From NCBI GenBank assembly GCA_002900995.3, contig CM035310.1, positions 3,496,096 through 3,560,095 on the forward strand: a DNA stretch of 64,000 nucleotides, given 5' to 3'. The notes beneath the pieces were generated by a model that saw only the letters and a program-made list of their open reading frames with translations, made no database searches and was not told the origin of the DNA. Of the stretch, positions 45,151 to 56,400 are shown in pieces. Position 1 is the stretch's first letter; each line of letters starts with the position of its first letter. The DNA comes from Ganoderma boninense. Its lineage: Eukaryota; Basidiomycota; Agaricomycetes; Polyporales; Polyporaceae. The position numbers were made by a program, and so were the translations under genes.

Positions 45151-46667
45151 CTAAACCCTCGTCCTCCCATGCTTCCCCATTTTGCTCCACACTCCTCGCG
45201 CTTGCTGTGCCCGCAATGAGAGGCCGTATTGATACGCGGTCCAGTGCGGGGGCAGCGAGTCCAGGGGCATTTCTTGCATCCCTCGTGTGACCATCTCGGC
45301 TGCAGAGATGCTCGCAATTTCGGTTGACACGGCTTCTTTATCTCCATACGCGCGCGCAAGCTCATTTTGCACCCGAGTCCGTGCGGCTCTGTCGTCGGCC
45401 GAGATGTCGTCGTTGTCTACGGCCATTCCCAAGAAGGAAGGGAGTGTCGGCAGTGACGCGCCGGTGGCCGACAGCGGTGTATTCCACGAGCTAGCCGCCT
45501 CTGTAGAAGGAGGGGGAGACGCAGAGTCGTGCATGAAGTCTGAGCGGGGAGAACCATCGAACAGTCTCTCCAGCGCGCGGCCAGACACCATGGCATCCCC
45601 TGTGCGAGTGGGCGAGGAAGCCGGTTCGACGATAACTTCGGGTATGTTATCAAGAGCTGTGTACCCCAATGGAAACATTTTGACGGGGCCATCAGCTCTA
45701 TTTTTCGGTGCAAACGCTGATTCGTCTTCTGTTGCGTTGTCTCCGCCTTCACAGTACTCACCCAGAGGCATATCCGGGAGCATGAGTCGACCAGACGTTG
45801 AGGAAAGTCGGCCATCTTCTGTAGCTATTGACTATCAGACTGCCAGGTTTCCCATGACCCCCTGAGGAACTTACCTCCCCACTCAAACCTAACGTAGTCT
45901 CCACCGCTTGCATGTCCATCATATCCCACCCCATCCTCCGAGTCCGAGACCTCTCCAACCGCTGTGTCAGGCAGACCGTGATCGTCCTCTGAGTCCGAGA
46001 CCTCTCCAACCACAGTGTCAGGTAGACCGTGCCCATCCGCCCCGTCTCCCGAATCCGAGACCTCTCCAACTGCTGTGTCAGGCAGACCGTGACCGTCCTC
46101 CGCGTCCGAGACCTCTCCAACCACAGTGTCAGGCAGACTATGAAGGTCCCGAAGCACTGTAAACCGGTTTCCTTATAACAGGACGGGATCAATTTCTTTT
46201 CTAGCGCGGATGTTACGTATCTCCAACCTGTGCCAGATATAGAGAGACCCAGTCCTTCGGAGTCCGCATCATACGACTCTAAGTTCGCCTGTTGTGCAGG
46301 TCCTCCAGCGGGGGGGGACTTGAAACGTACCCGCTTGGGGTCTCGTGGTCCATCTGCAGAGCGTCCATCAGTACCCCTCCACATCTAGAGACAGAACACC
46401 CAACCTGTATCAGTCTTCCTTCCCCGCTGTCCACGCTGAGCCTTGCTGCCTCTCGATCCCCGCTTTTTGGTTCCTGGAAAAAGTCAGACGCAGCAAGGGC
46501 GTAGTCGGCTGAATCTCACCGGTGCGACGAGACATAGGGAGCCAATGTCGATCTTCCCGTAGTCGAAGATCGGGTAACACCAGTTTCGCTCGCTGGGGCT
46601 CTTCACTGAACTCGCGGCGGCCACCCCCACCAAGGTCACCGATGGCGGCATCGGCGAGGTCCGTCAT
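45151..46667 (-). CDS. unassigned protein with acidic SDSED repeats
   Basis: The likely start is the ATG at 46667 (MTDLADAAIGDLGGGGRR), with a basic stretch GTKKRGSRGSKAQRGQRGRK in the next exon; a shorter alternative begins at 46384 (MWRGTDGRSADG). A middle exon encodes four repeats of GLPDTxVGEVSDSED. It ends YVRFEWG and splices (intron about 45840-45890) to a last exon: GRLSSTSGRLMLPDMPLGEY, then RLFDGSPRSDFMHDSAS, ending WSKMGKHGRTRV at 45151. The join between the basic exon and the 46384 exon is unclear. I do not recognise the family. It is divergent from the gene at 46716, with about 48 bp between the starts if 46667 is right. Confidence 0.55.
45937..46145. repeat. coding minisatellite, 51/60-bp units
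   Basis: Four units containing GTCCGAGACCTCTCCAAC start near 45940, 45991, 46051 and 46102. Spacings are multiples of three, so the minus-strand frame VGEVSDSED...GLPDT is kept. Confidence 0.85.
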
Positions 46668-46715
46668 CACGTGACCGATACGGGGCCATCGATTTCTCCC
46701 AAGACCTCCTGCGTT

Positions 46716-49700
46716 ATGCGTCCTCCCTCCCCCGTCACCCGCACCCCCAAGGCTCTACGTCTCGATATGTCTACCGCCAGTGTTGCAAAACCCCCGCCAA
46801 CCCCCCCTCAGATAGCCACCGTTCGCATGCTCGCCAGCAAGATACATTACGCATTCCCTACTCGTCCTCCAGTCGGCAGCCCCTTGCGCACTTCCTGGGA
46901 CGATCGCTTCCTTGAGGATGTCATCCTACTCATTAAAGCTCTCAATTCTGCGACGTTCAAGTCCTTGCCGACCATTGCGATGGGCTGTGTGTGGGCAGCC
47001 AACTGCCGTCTCCGCGAAACACCTCGCAGGGATACACTGAACATCGATGCCATCCAGCCGGTCGTACCCGGTCATCCTGCCCTAGACAAGGTCCTACCAA
47101 AAGGAATGAAGCGTCTCACCTACGAGCCTGACGACTTCGGGGTCACAGGCCTGCTGCCGGAGGAGGGGCTCCCCGATCGGTGGTGGGCACGCTTTGTCTC
47201 TGCGGGTATGTCGCCCTGCGTCTCCGTGAGGCAGCTTTCTGACTTCCCTGAAAGAAGCTGCAAAAGATCGCTCGCCACTCATAGACTCTGGGTCTTGCCA
47301 CCCTGAGACCGACGAGGCGCGCGCTCCATCGGCGAGAGCATGGGCCCAGGACATCCTCCGCGACAACGGTACGGCCTCCGCAGGTGAAAATCCCGTCGCC
47401 GGTGAAATGGAAGGAGCAGAGCGCACCGACGTCTCAGTGGAAGGTGAGTAGCATTATCTGCCCTTACGATCGCGTGAATGTCACGGTAAACGCGAATCGG
47501 CGATAGCACCCATAGCCCGGGGTAGCGCGTCGAACGCCCAATCCACGCTCGCCAGCATCCCACCGGAAACCCTTCCGAACACTTGGATTGAGCACGTACG
47601 TCGTTGCCGTGTTTTGCATTCCACCGCATTGACCCAGACACGCCTACCGAAGCCTTCCCCCTGTGATCGGTGTTCGATGGCGGGGCTTCCGTGCTACATT
47701 CATCCCTTGTCGTCATCTGTCTGCTCATATTGCGGGCGGCGCAAACAGAAATGCTCTCTTACGTTCAGCGTTGGCAACCAGTCCCTCTCCGGCTTCTTGG
47801 CGTGGGCGTACTGGAAGATTCTTTCCCTCCCTCTAGTCTTCGGCGACCCCACATTCACGCCCGATTCGTTTTCAACTTCGAATATGCCACCCATATCGGG
47901 ACCACCGTCTTGGTTTCAGACGCAGTTCGGCGTCAAGCCCGAGCCTCCCCAGGATGTTGCGCCTGCAGCCGGCGATGCCCTGGCGGCGGAGAGCCCAGTG
48001 ATCGCCAGCTCTGTGACGACTCGATCATCTGCTCGCAGTGTAAAGGGCAAAGAACGAGCCCCAATATCTGAGCCGTCGGCTTCAACTGCTCTGACTCGGT
48101 CCACCGCCACTCCCGAGCGCACCGCACGGCCGTGGGTGACCAAGGCCCTTCACTCAGCATCGGCCGCCCCAAACCCGCACCCCAAAAACTCCCAGTCCCT
48201 TGGCGAGCCCTCATCCTCCGCCCCACCAAACGTATGTCACGTCACCACGCGTAGTAAATCGCGGCCCCAGTCTGGGAAGAAAAAGAACCTTACCGATGAT
48301 CTGGCTCATTCGGGGCTTGGTCCAAAGTCCGGTTCTTCCGTGGCCCCGATTGACGTGGATGCGATGGACGTTGATGCGCCCGCAAGATCGACGGCCTCTC
48401 TGATCAACACCAGTCACATCCGCTTCCACCGATCGCCATTGCGGATGAGGGGCAGTGAGTTCAGCTACGAGACTACAAGCAGCAGGCGTCCAAGCCCCTC
48501 ACCGGTCGGGGAGACAGAGTCGCCGCCGGAGTCGCCCATGGAGTCGCCGATAGAACAGGCGGATGCCACCGTCCCTCCCATTGAAGGTGTGTTACTGCAT
48601 TGCCTGCCCTCCCTGTTGTAATCTTGCTGACCTATCATCAAGGCTCATGGAGGGCGCTTCCGCGTCTGGACGACGTTCTTGCAAAGCTGCAGTCCGCCAT
48701 GGTGGGGGACCCAGAGTCAGACGTCGGCGAGCTCGCCACGGATACTTCGCCGGCAACACTCGACGACCTCCTGCCGATAAGCGACAATGGCGGCACGGCG
48801 CTCCCGGAGACAGAACAGATGAAGTCCAACCTGATCGCCGTCTCTCGCATAGTTCAGTGCACTAAAGAGTGGGCCGAAACGCTTACGGCCCAATCGAAGC
48901 GAGTCTTGGATCGCACTGAGCGCGCGATGGGACACGAGCGCGATTGGAACAGGTCGGAGGTCATTGATTCCTGGTTCAACGAGTCACAGGACTTAGGCGA
49001 CGACGTTGCGAGGCTGTCGAGGCAACTAGCCGATACCAACACGTGGGTATCGTTGCTGGCCTGCTGCCTCAAAGATCTCATGGCTTCACCAATCGACGGA
49101 GACACTCTGCAGCGGGTTCTCACCGAGGTTGCGCGGCTGAAGTACGCTTACGAGGACTCGGTGCGCAAGTTCGCAGCTTTGCAAGAAGACGTTCGGCCAG
49201 TCAGACGCGAGGTCCATCGCCTCCGTTGGCGTACCGACGCTGTCGAGCGTACGGCCGAAGTAGCCGCGAACGAGGCTGCACGGGCAGTCGAACCCATTCT
49301 CGCCAACCTCTATTCTCAGCTTTCAGCAGAGATCGCCGCAGTCAGGATCGCCGTCTCGGGGCCGATGGAGCGACTGGCAACAGCCATCGCACAGCCTGGG
49401 GGACTCACAGCGCCAATGTTGCACGACATCATCGGCGCCATCCGGGAAGCTGTCGCGGAGATGTGGCGGACGACCACCTCTATTAGCCAGTTCATAGAGG
49501 GCGCGTGGATTCGGTTGTCATCCAGCCTATCTGCGAAGGTGACGGAGCTAGAGGAGCGCCTTCTGCGCATCGAGGGCACACCAACCCACGGTAACCCCGG
49601 CGAAGCGACGGCGACAGCAGCGATATCGCTTCCCAAACTCGCAAGGGCCATGGATGCACTAGGTCAGCGAGTCGATGCACTTCAGCGAGAGGCCGCCGAT

Positions 49701-49874
49701 GATCAGGCGTTCGATCGACGTGTGCGGGAGAGCTTGGGGCGATTGGCTCTCACACAAGAGCTTGGCGAAGAGGACCCATTTGATCGTCGTCTGCAGCAGA
49801 GTTTAGCTAGGTTGGGGATCACAGGTGACGCGCTACAGCTTGCGGCAGCCCGTCTGCATGGGCCCGCAATGTAA
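46716..49874 (+). CDS. Zn-cluster-like and coiled-coil protein, 996 residues
   Basis: Four exons: 46716-47205, 47255-47443, 47507-48586, 48643-49874, all joins in phase. The N-terminal part contains YAFPTRPPVGSP and FLEDVILLIKAL, then LPKGMKRLTYEPDDFG. A cysteine module follows at about residues 260-295: PCDRCSMAGLPC and VCSYCGRRKQKC, i.e. C-x2-C-x6-C twice, reminiscent of fungal Zn2Cys6 clusters and likely DNA-binding. A long low-complexity Ser/Pro linker follows. The C-terminal 400 residues are helical, with coiled-coil character (LADTNTWVSLLACCLKDL, VRREVHRLRWRTDAVE) and a repeated FDRRVRESLGRL / FDRRLQQSLARL motif. I infer a DNA-binding accessory protein of the element. No known family name. 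Confidence 0.72.
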
Positions 49875-50039
49875 CGTCGCATGTACAAGTATCACACATC
49901 GGTATGGCATCCTGAATAGATTGAACGTTCCATTCCACCGATATATGGGAGTCAAAGTAATCCACATGATGATCGTTCGGGGCATGGCATCGTTATGTGC
50001 GAACTCATTGTCTGTTATACGAAGCCGAATCGGCGCCAC

Positions 50040-53000
50040 CTACGATCGCAGCCGGGTGCTCCGCCTTGTCCCCTGCCTTGGAGCTGGCTCCGATGGGGTG
50101 GGGGGCCCGCCGGCGGTGGGGAGCCCTCCTGCGTCTGTGGGTGTTTCGGTTGGCTGGGAGGGTGCCGGGCCTCGCCCCCGTCGCCGGGGATTGGCCATGG
50201 CAGGTGGGTCCGATGGCGCTGCCGTTGCATCTGCGTCGGCAGCTCTCTGACGCTTCGCCTTGACCTTCCCAGCCGCTCTCGGCTTCGACGGCGCTTTGGA
50301 ACGGGAGGCCGCCTGCTCGGCGGCGTCAGGGGAAGGATCGGTGTCGGCAACTGCGGCCTCTGCGAAGAGATCCACATCGTTCTCGTTGGCTGCCGCCTTC
50401 GACTTCGTGGGGGCTTTCGAATCGGTCGGCTGCGCGATAGCACCACCGGAAGTCCCTTCGGCGAGGCCAGTGACCGCTCCGTCAACGTCCCCAGAAGAGG
50501 ATCCCCGAAAGGCGGTCTCGCACGCCTGAAGCAGAGCTGGCAACATGTCGAACACAAGGGGGCTAGCGGCCATGTATGAAGGAAGACGCTCCGGCCATTC
50601 CTCGTCTGGCTCAACAAACTGCAGTGCCATGATGTTGTGGAGAGCTACGCCCATAACGAGGCAGTAGCGCTGAGCTTCCACCGCTCCGTACTTCTTCGGC
50701 GGTCCCTTTTTGAGGAACTTGAGGACGGCGTCCAAATTCTTCCGCGCCTTCTCCCCCGCATGAACGTCCTTCGGGAGGAATGCTGACTTATGACCCCAGC
50801 TGGCCCAGAACAATGGTGGCTGGACCCGGATCGCCGTTGTTTGGGTGAGCTGAGGGATTGTTAGCGGGTGGCGGAGGTGAAGACGCGCAAGGGAGAACGC
50901 ACTAATTCGTGAACACGGGTGAGCATGTCGGTGTATGAGCGATCATCGTGTAGGCTCCTGAGGTATGCCAGGCGAGAAGGGCCGTTGGCCGGGACATCTA
51001 TCGGCGCCATGTCTGCGCCGGAGGCGGCGCCCATACCTGATCGGCGAGCTCGCCGACGTCGGGATGGGGGTGTGGGGGTTCCGAGAGCTTCGGTCCTGAT
51101 TGCGAAGGCGGCCTTCCATGCAAGCCCGAATTGCGGGACGCAGGACGGCGTCCGCTCCTGCGTACCGATGCTGAATCGCCAGCTGAACGACTGGGACCGG
51201 CCGATGGAGCGGCGTTCCTACGGACCGCCGAAGATGACAGGACATCCTCGTATCTCTCGAGCTCGACTTCAACCTCCTCACTGGAGTCGTCCAGGAGGTT
51301 GTCGGCGGTCTCGGCGTTCCGATGGGAGCGGCGTTCGTCGTCGCTGAAGTCTGAATCCTCCTCGGGGACGTCGTTGTCCATCGCATCGAAGTCCATGTCG
51401 TCCTCCTCCGCGCTCTGTTCGTCCTCGGTCTCCCAAAGCTCGTCGTCCGACCCAGCCAACTTCTTGCCCTTCCCCTTCTGACGCTTCCTACTCTTCTTCG
51501 CCGCCTTCGCCTTCTCCCTTGCGTTCCTGGCCTTCGCTCGATCATTTTCCCGCTGGATGCGCTTCACGTCTTTGTAGAACTTGGGACCGGGATTGAAGCG
51601 CGCGTTCCGTTTCGGCGGCGCTGAGGCGGCGGGTTTCGCGGCCCCATCGCCGCTGCTTTCGCCCTCGCTATCGGTGGCGCCGGGAGGAGCGTCGAACGTC
51701 GGCGGACGTACTTGCTTCTTAGCGCGCCGTGGCTGCCATGAAGCCACATCGCCGGTGTTGATGGCGACCGGGTAGGTGCGGGCGCTCTCAGGACCGTCCT
51801 CATAGTTGGAGAACTCGAAGCGAGGAGGAAGGTCGGCAGAGGCGTTGGACGGGGGTGACTGGATGGTTTGGACGTGCTCGTAGAAGTCGATGAGGTCTTG
51901 CTTGCATATATGAGATGGGTCGTCTATGGGGAAACCCTCCGGCAGCATGTGAGGAGCGAAGAACCTGTGGGGAATTTTGACGATGGAAGACCAGGGCGCG
52001 GCGAGGACTTCTCGCCCACATGCAAGTCCTGCAACATCCAAGGTTTTAGACGACCTCGAGGCGTTTACGTCAGGAACGTCTAACTCACCGTAAAGTTCTT
52101 TGAACCACATTCGAAAGATCTCTTGCCGCCGCGTGTGGCTCACGTCGTTTCCCTTCGGCAGCAGCGGCCATCCCTCCTCAGTCTCTTCAAATTTGAACGG
52201 CTGTACGACCTTCTTGCTCGTGGTGCGCAGATACTCCATTGCCTCAGGAGCAGCAAGGTCGGGGCGAACGTAAGGGGTGAAAAAGTTGTAGAAGTACGCG
52301 CGGAAGTCGGTGGCCCACTCCTTGCTTTGGCGGAACGTGGGTTTGCCTTTGCCCTCATTTGTGTCTTCAAAAAGTAAAGATGTATCAAAACTATATATCG
52401 CTTAATAATCAGAACTAAACGAGGTATAAGAGACAATGTGATTCACGTTGCGCCCTGAAGCTGAGCTCTAGTATCTTCAAAGCACCCGTATATAAACACA
52501 GGCATGCGGCATTGCTGCCAGAATAGAAGACAGACAGCCTTCATCCACGCAACAGCGCGGCGCTCCGCCATTCTATAAGAGGGCGTAAGTATGCATGACA
52601 TGCACGACGCAGCGATTGGTTGGTACGCACTGGGGCTTCAGGTCGTCGTCGGGACCTTCCTCGCTCCACAAGATGGCCAAACGCTCATAGACGGCCTTCT
52701 CTTCGGCATCTAGCTCCGTCCACAACTCCTTTCGTTTGGCGTTCCAGACAACCATGTGAGGGGCATTGGCAGCGACGTCGCGAGGTCGAGACTTCAGGAG
52801 CCCTTCCCGGATCTCCGTCTGGTGCAACATACCCCAGACGCGCTCGGGATGAAAGTCGTTGTTGATGCGGAGAGGCAGACGGGTCTTCTTGACCGGCGCG
52901 TTATTCTGGAACCAGTTGCGCACCTTCTGTAGGAAGTCTATGGTTGAGTGTCATGACGGCGGCCTCAGGTGAACATGGTACCCACGGAGGTGAAAAGGTC

Positions 53001-53165
53001 AACGATATACTCGTTGTCGACGGCGAGGCCACGACCGCTCATGATATGCTTGGCGCACGCCTCGCGGAAGGCATCCTTGTCGTTGGCGGGGGTTTGCCGG
53101 AATTGAGCGTGACGAGAGACAAGATACTGGTCTTCCGCCTCGGTGAGGTCGCTCACTCGGGGCAT
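50040..53165 (-). CDS. basic nuclear-type protein with HMG-like segment
   Basis: Model: 53165-52982, 52937-52627, 52353-51037, 50849-50040; 873 residues, all phases consistent. The region 51036-50850 may instead hold an extra exon (SRLAYLRSLHDDRSYTDML). The N-terminal part reads VSDLTEAEDQYLVSRH, FLQKVRNWFQNN and, in exon 2, WNAKRKELWTELDAEEKAVY, which recalls helices 2-3 of an HMG box; a divergent HMG protein is known cargo of KDZ-TET elements, so I favour that. The middle has a strongly basic run (KARNAREKAKAAKKSRKRQK) and an acidic run (EEDDMDFDAMDND). The C-terminus has GVALHNIMALQFVEP and ends in RRSTRLRS. It is head-to-head with the TET/JBP gene. Confidence 0.68.
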
Positions 53166-53424
53166 GGTGGAAGGAGCGGCTGATGGAGGCGGAGAAACAC
53201 TGCAGAGGATGAGAGAGAGCGATGGGATGCAGAGGAATTCAGAGGCGGTGTTGATGGGATGAACGTGCAAGGGACGTCGGTCCTGATATACCGGGTAACC
53301 ACTGCGCGTTCGATGCGAAACGGGCGCTAACCCTCAAAGGGGGTGGGAAATATCTTGATCGACCACAGCTCATCCGGGGCATCCGTTTTCGGCCTGGCCA
53401 TCGCAAACGCGGTCATCTCGTTCC
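53166..53424. promoter_or_regulatory. divergent promoter between HMG-like and TET/JBP genes
   Basis: The 259 bp between the two start codons must serve both genes. No clear TATA box or operator-like repeat seen. Confidence 0.45.
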
Positions 53425-56400
53425 ATGGCTGCCACCCTAAACACGCTTCCGCTCCATTTCCAGCTCCGCGCACTCACAGCTGAATATGTGGTAGCCTTGT
53501 TTCAACATTTTACCCAGACATCAGCCAACCACAACTCGTCTGGAAGGAGTTTGCCTTCTCCGCCGAGTCACCTTGATGCCACGATGGCAGCGGATTGTCG
53601 TGCGATCGCGGTGATGCTTGGTCAGGCGGCCACCAAAAAATGTGCGCAATCTATCCTAAGGGAGATTTGGAGCGATGTTCTGACCTCTAGGGCAGATCAA
53701 TTACCATGGGATGCGCATCGGTATATCGAGGATGCACCAAAGGTGTCCACGTACAGCTCGGAGCGCGAAGATCGACTGCTCCACGACTACCCCCCTCTTA
53801 TTCCAGCGACGCAACTGATTGGGAGAATGGAGCCCCTCCCGATTATTGACGAGCCCGCCGTCATAACCGACGTCGGGGGCAATGCACTCGTCTGGACCCT
53901 GCCAAGGATTATACCGCCACACCGTCAGGTCGGGAGCCTCATGCCGGACCTGCTTTTTGGTACTGATCGATGGACAGAATGCGATATTGCAAATGACGGA
54001 GCACATCCGTGGGGACCTCAAGACCAAAGTCCCGCCGAAGGGACGGCGCGGTCCAAATGCGTACACCAAGGGCTGGCGGACTGCGCCTGCCTTTTTTAAC
54101 GAGGGGGGCGAATGGGGCGTCGGTGCCGCCTTACTCTACCCAGCAGGGTTTCAAATAGGCCAGACGGTGAGGGTGATGGGGATCACAATAGTCGGAATGC
54201 TGTTGGCTGATTACCTCCTTCCAGCGGTCACCTAAGGGCCCAACGCCGAGTGCCGCGACGGGAAGCCATGGCGCTGCGTTATGGATGAAAGACTTCCAGA
54301 CTGTCGGTGGGCTGCTGGACGGCATCCTCGCTGTTGTACACCCCGTTCTATATCGGTCTGCGATCGGACTTATGGCCCAGCTCTACTGCGACCACCCTGC
54401 GAGCCGTGCAGTCATCGCCCAGTGGCCCTCCTGCTATTCGGCAGTGCAGATAATTGCCAATCGTGAGTCGGTGAGGCATCGTGACACCAGCGCGGCGCCT
54501 GGTTGGCTGGACCTCCTGCTGACGCTAGGCAATTACGGGGAGACGGCGGTGATGGAGCTTCGGAACCTCGGCGCGACGTTGTCGTATGACGCAGGCTCCG
54601 TCGTGCTCCTTTCGGGGAGGCTAGTGGTGCACGGAGTCCCGAAGGTCCCGACCGACCGCCTATCAGCTGCTGTTGTAGTATTGATGTATCATGTTACGAC
54701 TAACACCCTAGAGCGTTTTACATCAGGTTACGGCTAAAAGTGCGATGTATCAGGAACCTCTGGAGCCTCCGGGACAGCTTGTCGTCGCTTGCCTTATTTA
54801 GGAGGTCCTCCTCCGGGGCCACTGATGGCACAGCATTGCTGCCTCCCAGGCTTATCTAAGCCTGTGGACCACTGTCCCGGGTGCCTGGGTGCCTCCCCCA
54901 TCAATTCTGGGCTCCCTCCCATCAATTCTGGTATTCCCCCATCAATCCTGGGCTCCCCCCATCAATTCCGGGTTCTCCCATCATTCTACCAACCTCCTGC
55001 CCCTCCTGTCCCAATATGGCAGTCTGTCCTTCCTCCCGGAATTGTGTTAGCTGTATCTCCCTCATTTCTGGGTGTATTGACTTCATTCTTTTTGCATTAT
55101 GTTCGTCTAATTAGCGCGCTTCTAACGCACCTAACACGACCATACAACGAAGGTTATAACATATACTAATGGCCCCTCTGTAGTCGCTCTAGGGGGGGAA
55201 TGTTTGGCCCATATCTCGGCCGTTTTTGGACGCATTTGCTCGCGAGAGGGCGCGTTTTGTTCGCGTGATCGACGCGCACAAAACGAGCCCTCTCGCGCCC
55301 AAATCCGTCCACCCGTTCCTCCGGTGCATATATCCCCTCCTCCTGGGGAACAGGTATATGCACCTTGGGAACCACTGGACCGATTGGCTTCGTTCTTTTT
55401 GCATCTGGTAGCTACTAATAAGTGTATTCTAGGCGTACAAACTGCATACAGGCGCACCCAGTTGCCACTGTATGAGGGGGGCATCAATAGTCACCTATAG
55501 TTGACTTCTTCCCCCTATATACCCTTCAGTTCTTGGCCGTTTTTTGTGCCCCTTATATGCCCGGAAAGCCCTATGTAAGGGCTTTCCAACGAGCCTACAT
55601 ATGCCCAAATCCGTCCACTGTAGCTCTCGGACCATAGACCCCTTCTCCTGACTACTCCCCTCCCCACTGTTTGGCCCATATCTTGGGCAGTTCTGGGCCA
55701 ATCCACTTGCTCTCTTTTGCGTCCTATGCATGCCATAGCACTGCTTGTAACCAAGCAGTGTATACCACTATCCTCTCCAACGATCTATATAGAGTCTGTT
55801 ATCAGTGGTACCCAGATCTACCCCCCTCTGACATATATGTAGGTGGTGGTAGCTGACTAGATCATATACACTACTTGAAAGCCCTTTGCAGCCGCTTTCC
55901 AACAAGCCCCAAACCATCCAAATCGGCCAAGAAATGGATGAGATATAGCTAATAGATCAAATGTACACTGGGGTGTAAGACACTTTAAGACAGGCAGTAA
56001 GACACTGCTCTCGGAAATGCCTTACTAGCCCAAGGGGTCCCCTTTGGCTTCCAGAAGTTATATCTCAATGACTTCTTATCTGTTTCCCCTCAACTTTGTT
56101 GCATTGGATAGCTGTAATTGGCTGCTATCCGACCCTATAACTGCATGTTTTATCAGGCAAATGGAAAAATTGTCAGAGGGGGGTAATCTGGTGACCACTG
56201 ATAACACCCTGGATATAGATCTAAATGCCTGATAGTACTTTTAAGTGGTGAATTGGCTTGTGGTATAGTACACATATACAACGCAAAAGAGAGCAAGTGG
56301 ATTGGCCCAGAACTGCCCAAGATATGGGCCAAACAGTGGGGAGGGGAGTAGTCAGGAGAAGGGGTCTATGGTCCGAGAGCTACAGTGGACGGATTTGGGC

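Noticed and set aside
43600..45200. Several open frames of 80-210 residues within the tandem arrays
   Set aside because: They repeat with the 190-bp period and exist on both strands; they reflect absence of stops in the repeat rather than genes.
52860..52940. Homeodomain, suggested by NWFQNN
   Set aside because: Flanking residues lack the rest of a homeodomain third helix; the following segment is more HMG-like.
54650..54680. Target-site duplication of the foldback element
   Set aside because: CGCCTAT occurs on both flanks but adjoining bases differ and it is not directly at the ends, so I do not claim it.
54789..55487. Proline-rich and other open frames in the foldback arms
   Set aside because: Each has an identical mirror frame in the other arm and no protein-like features; explained by the inverted repeat.
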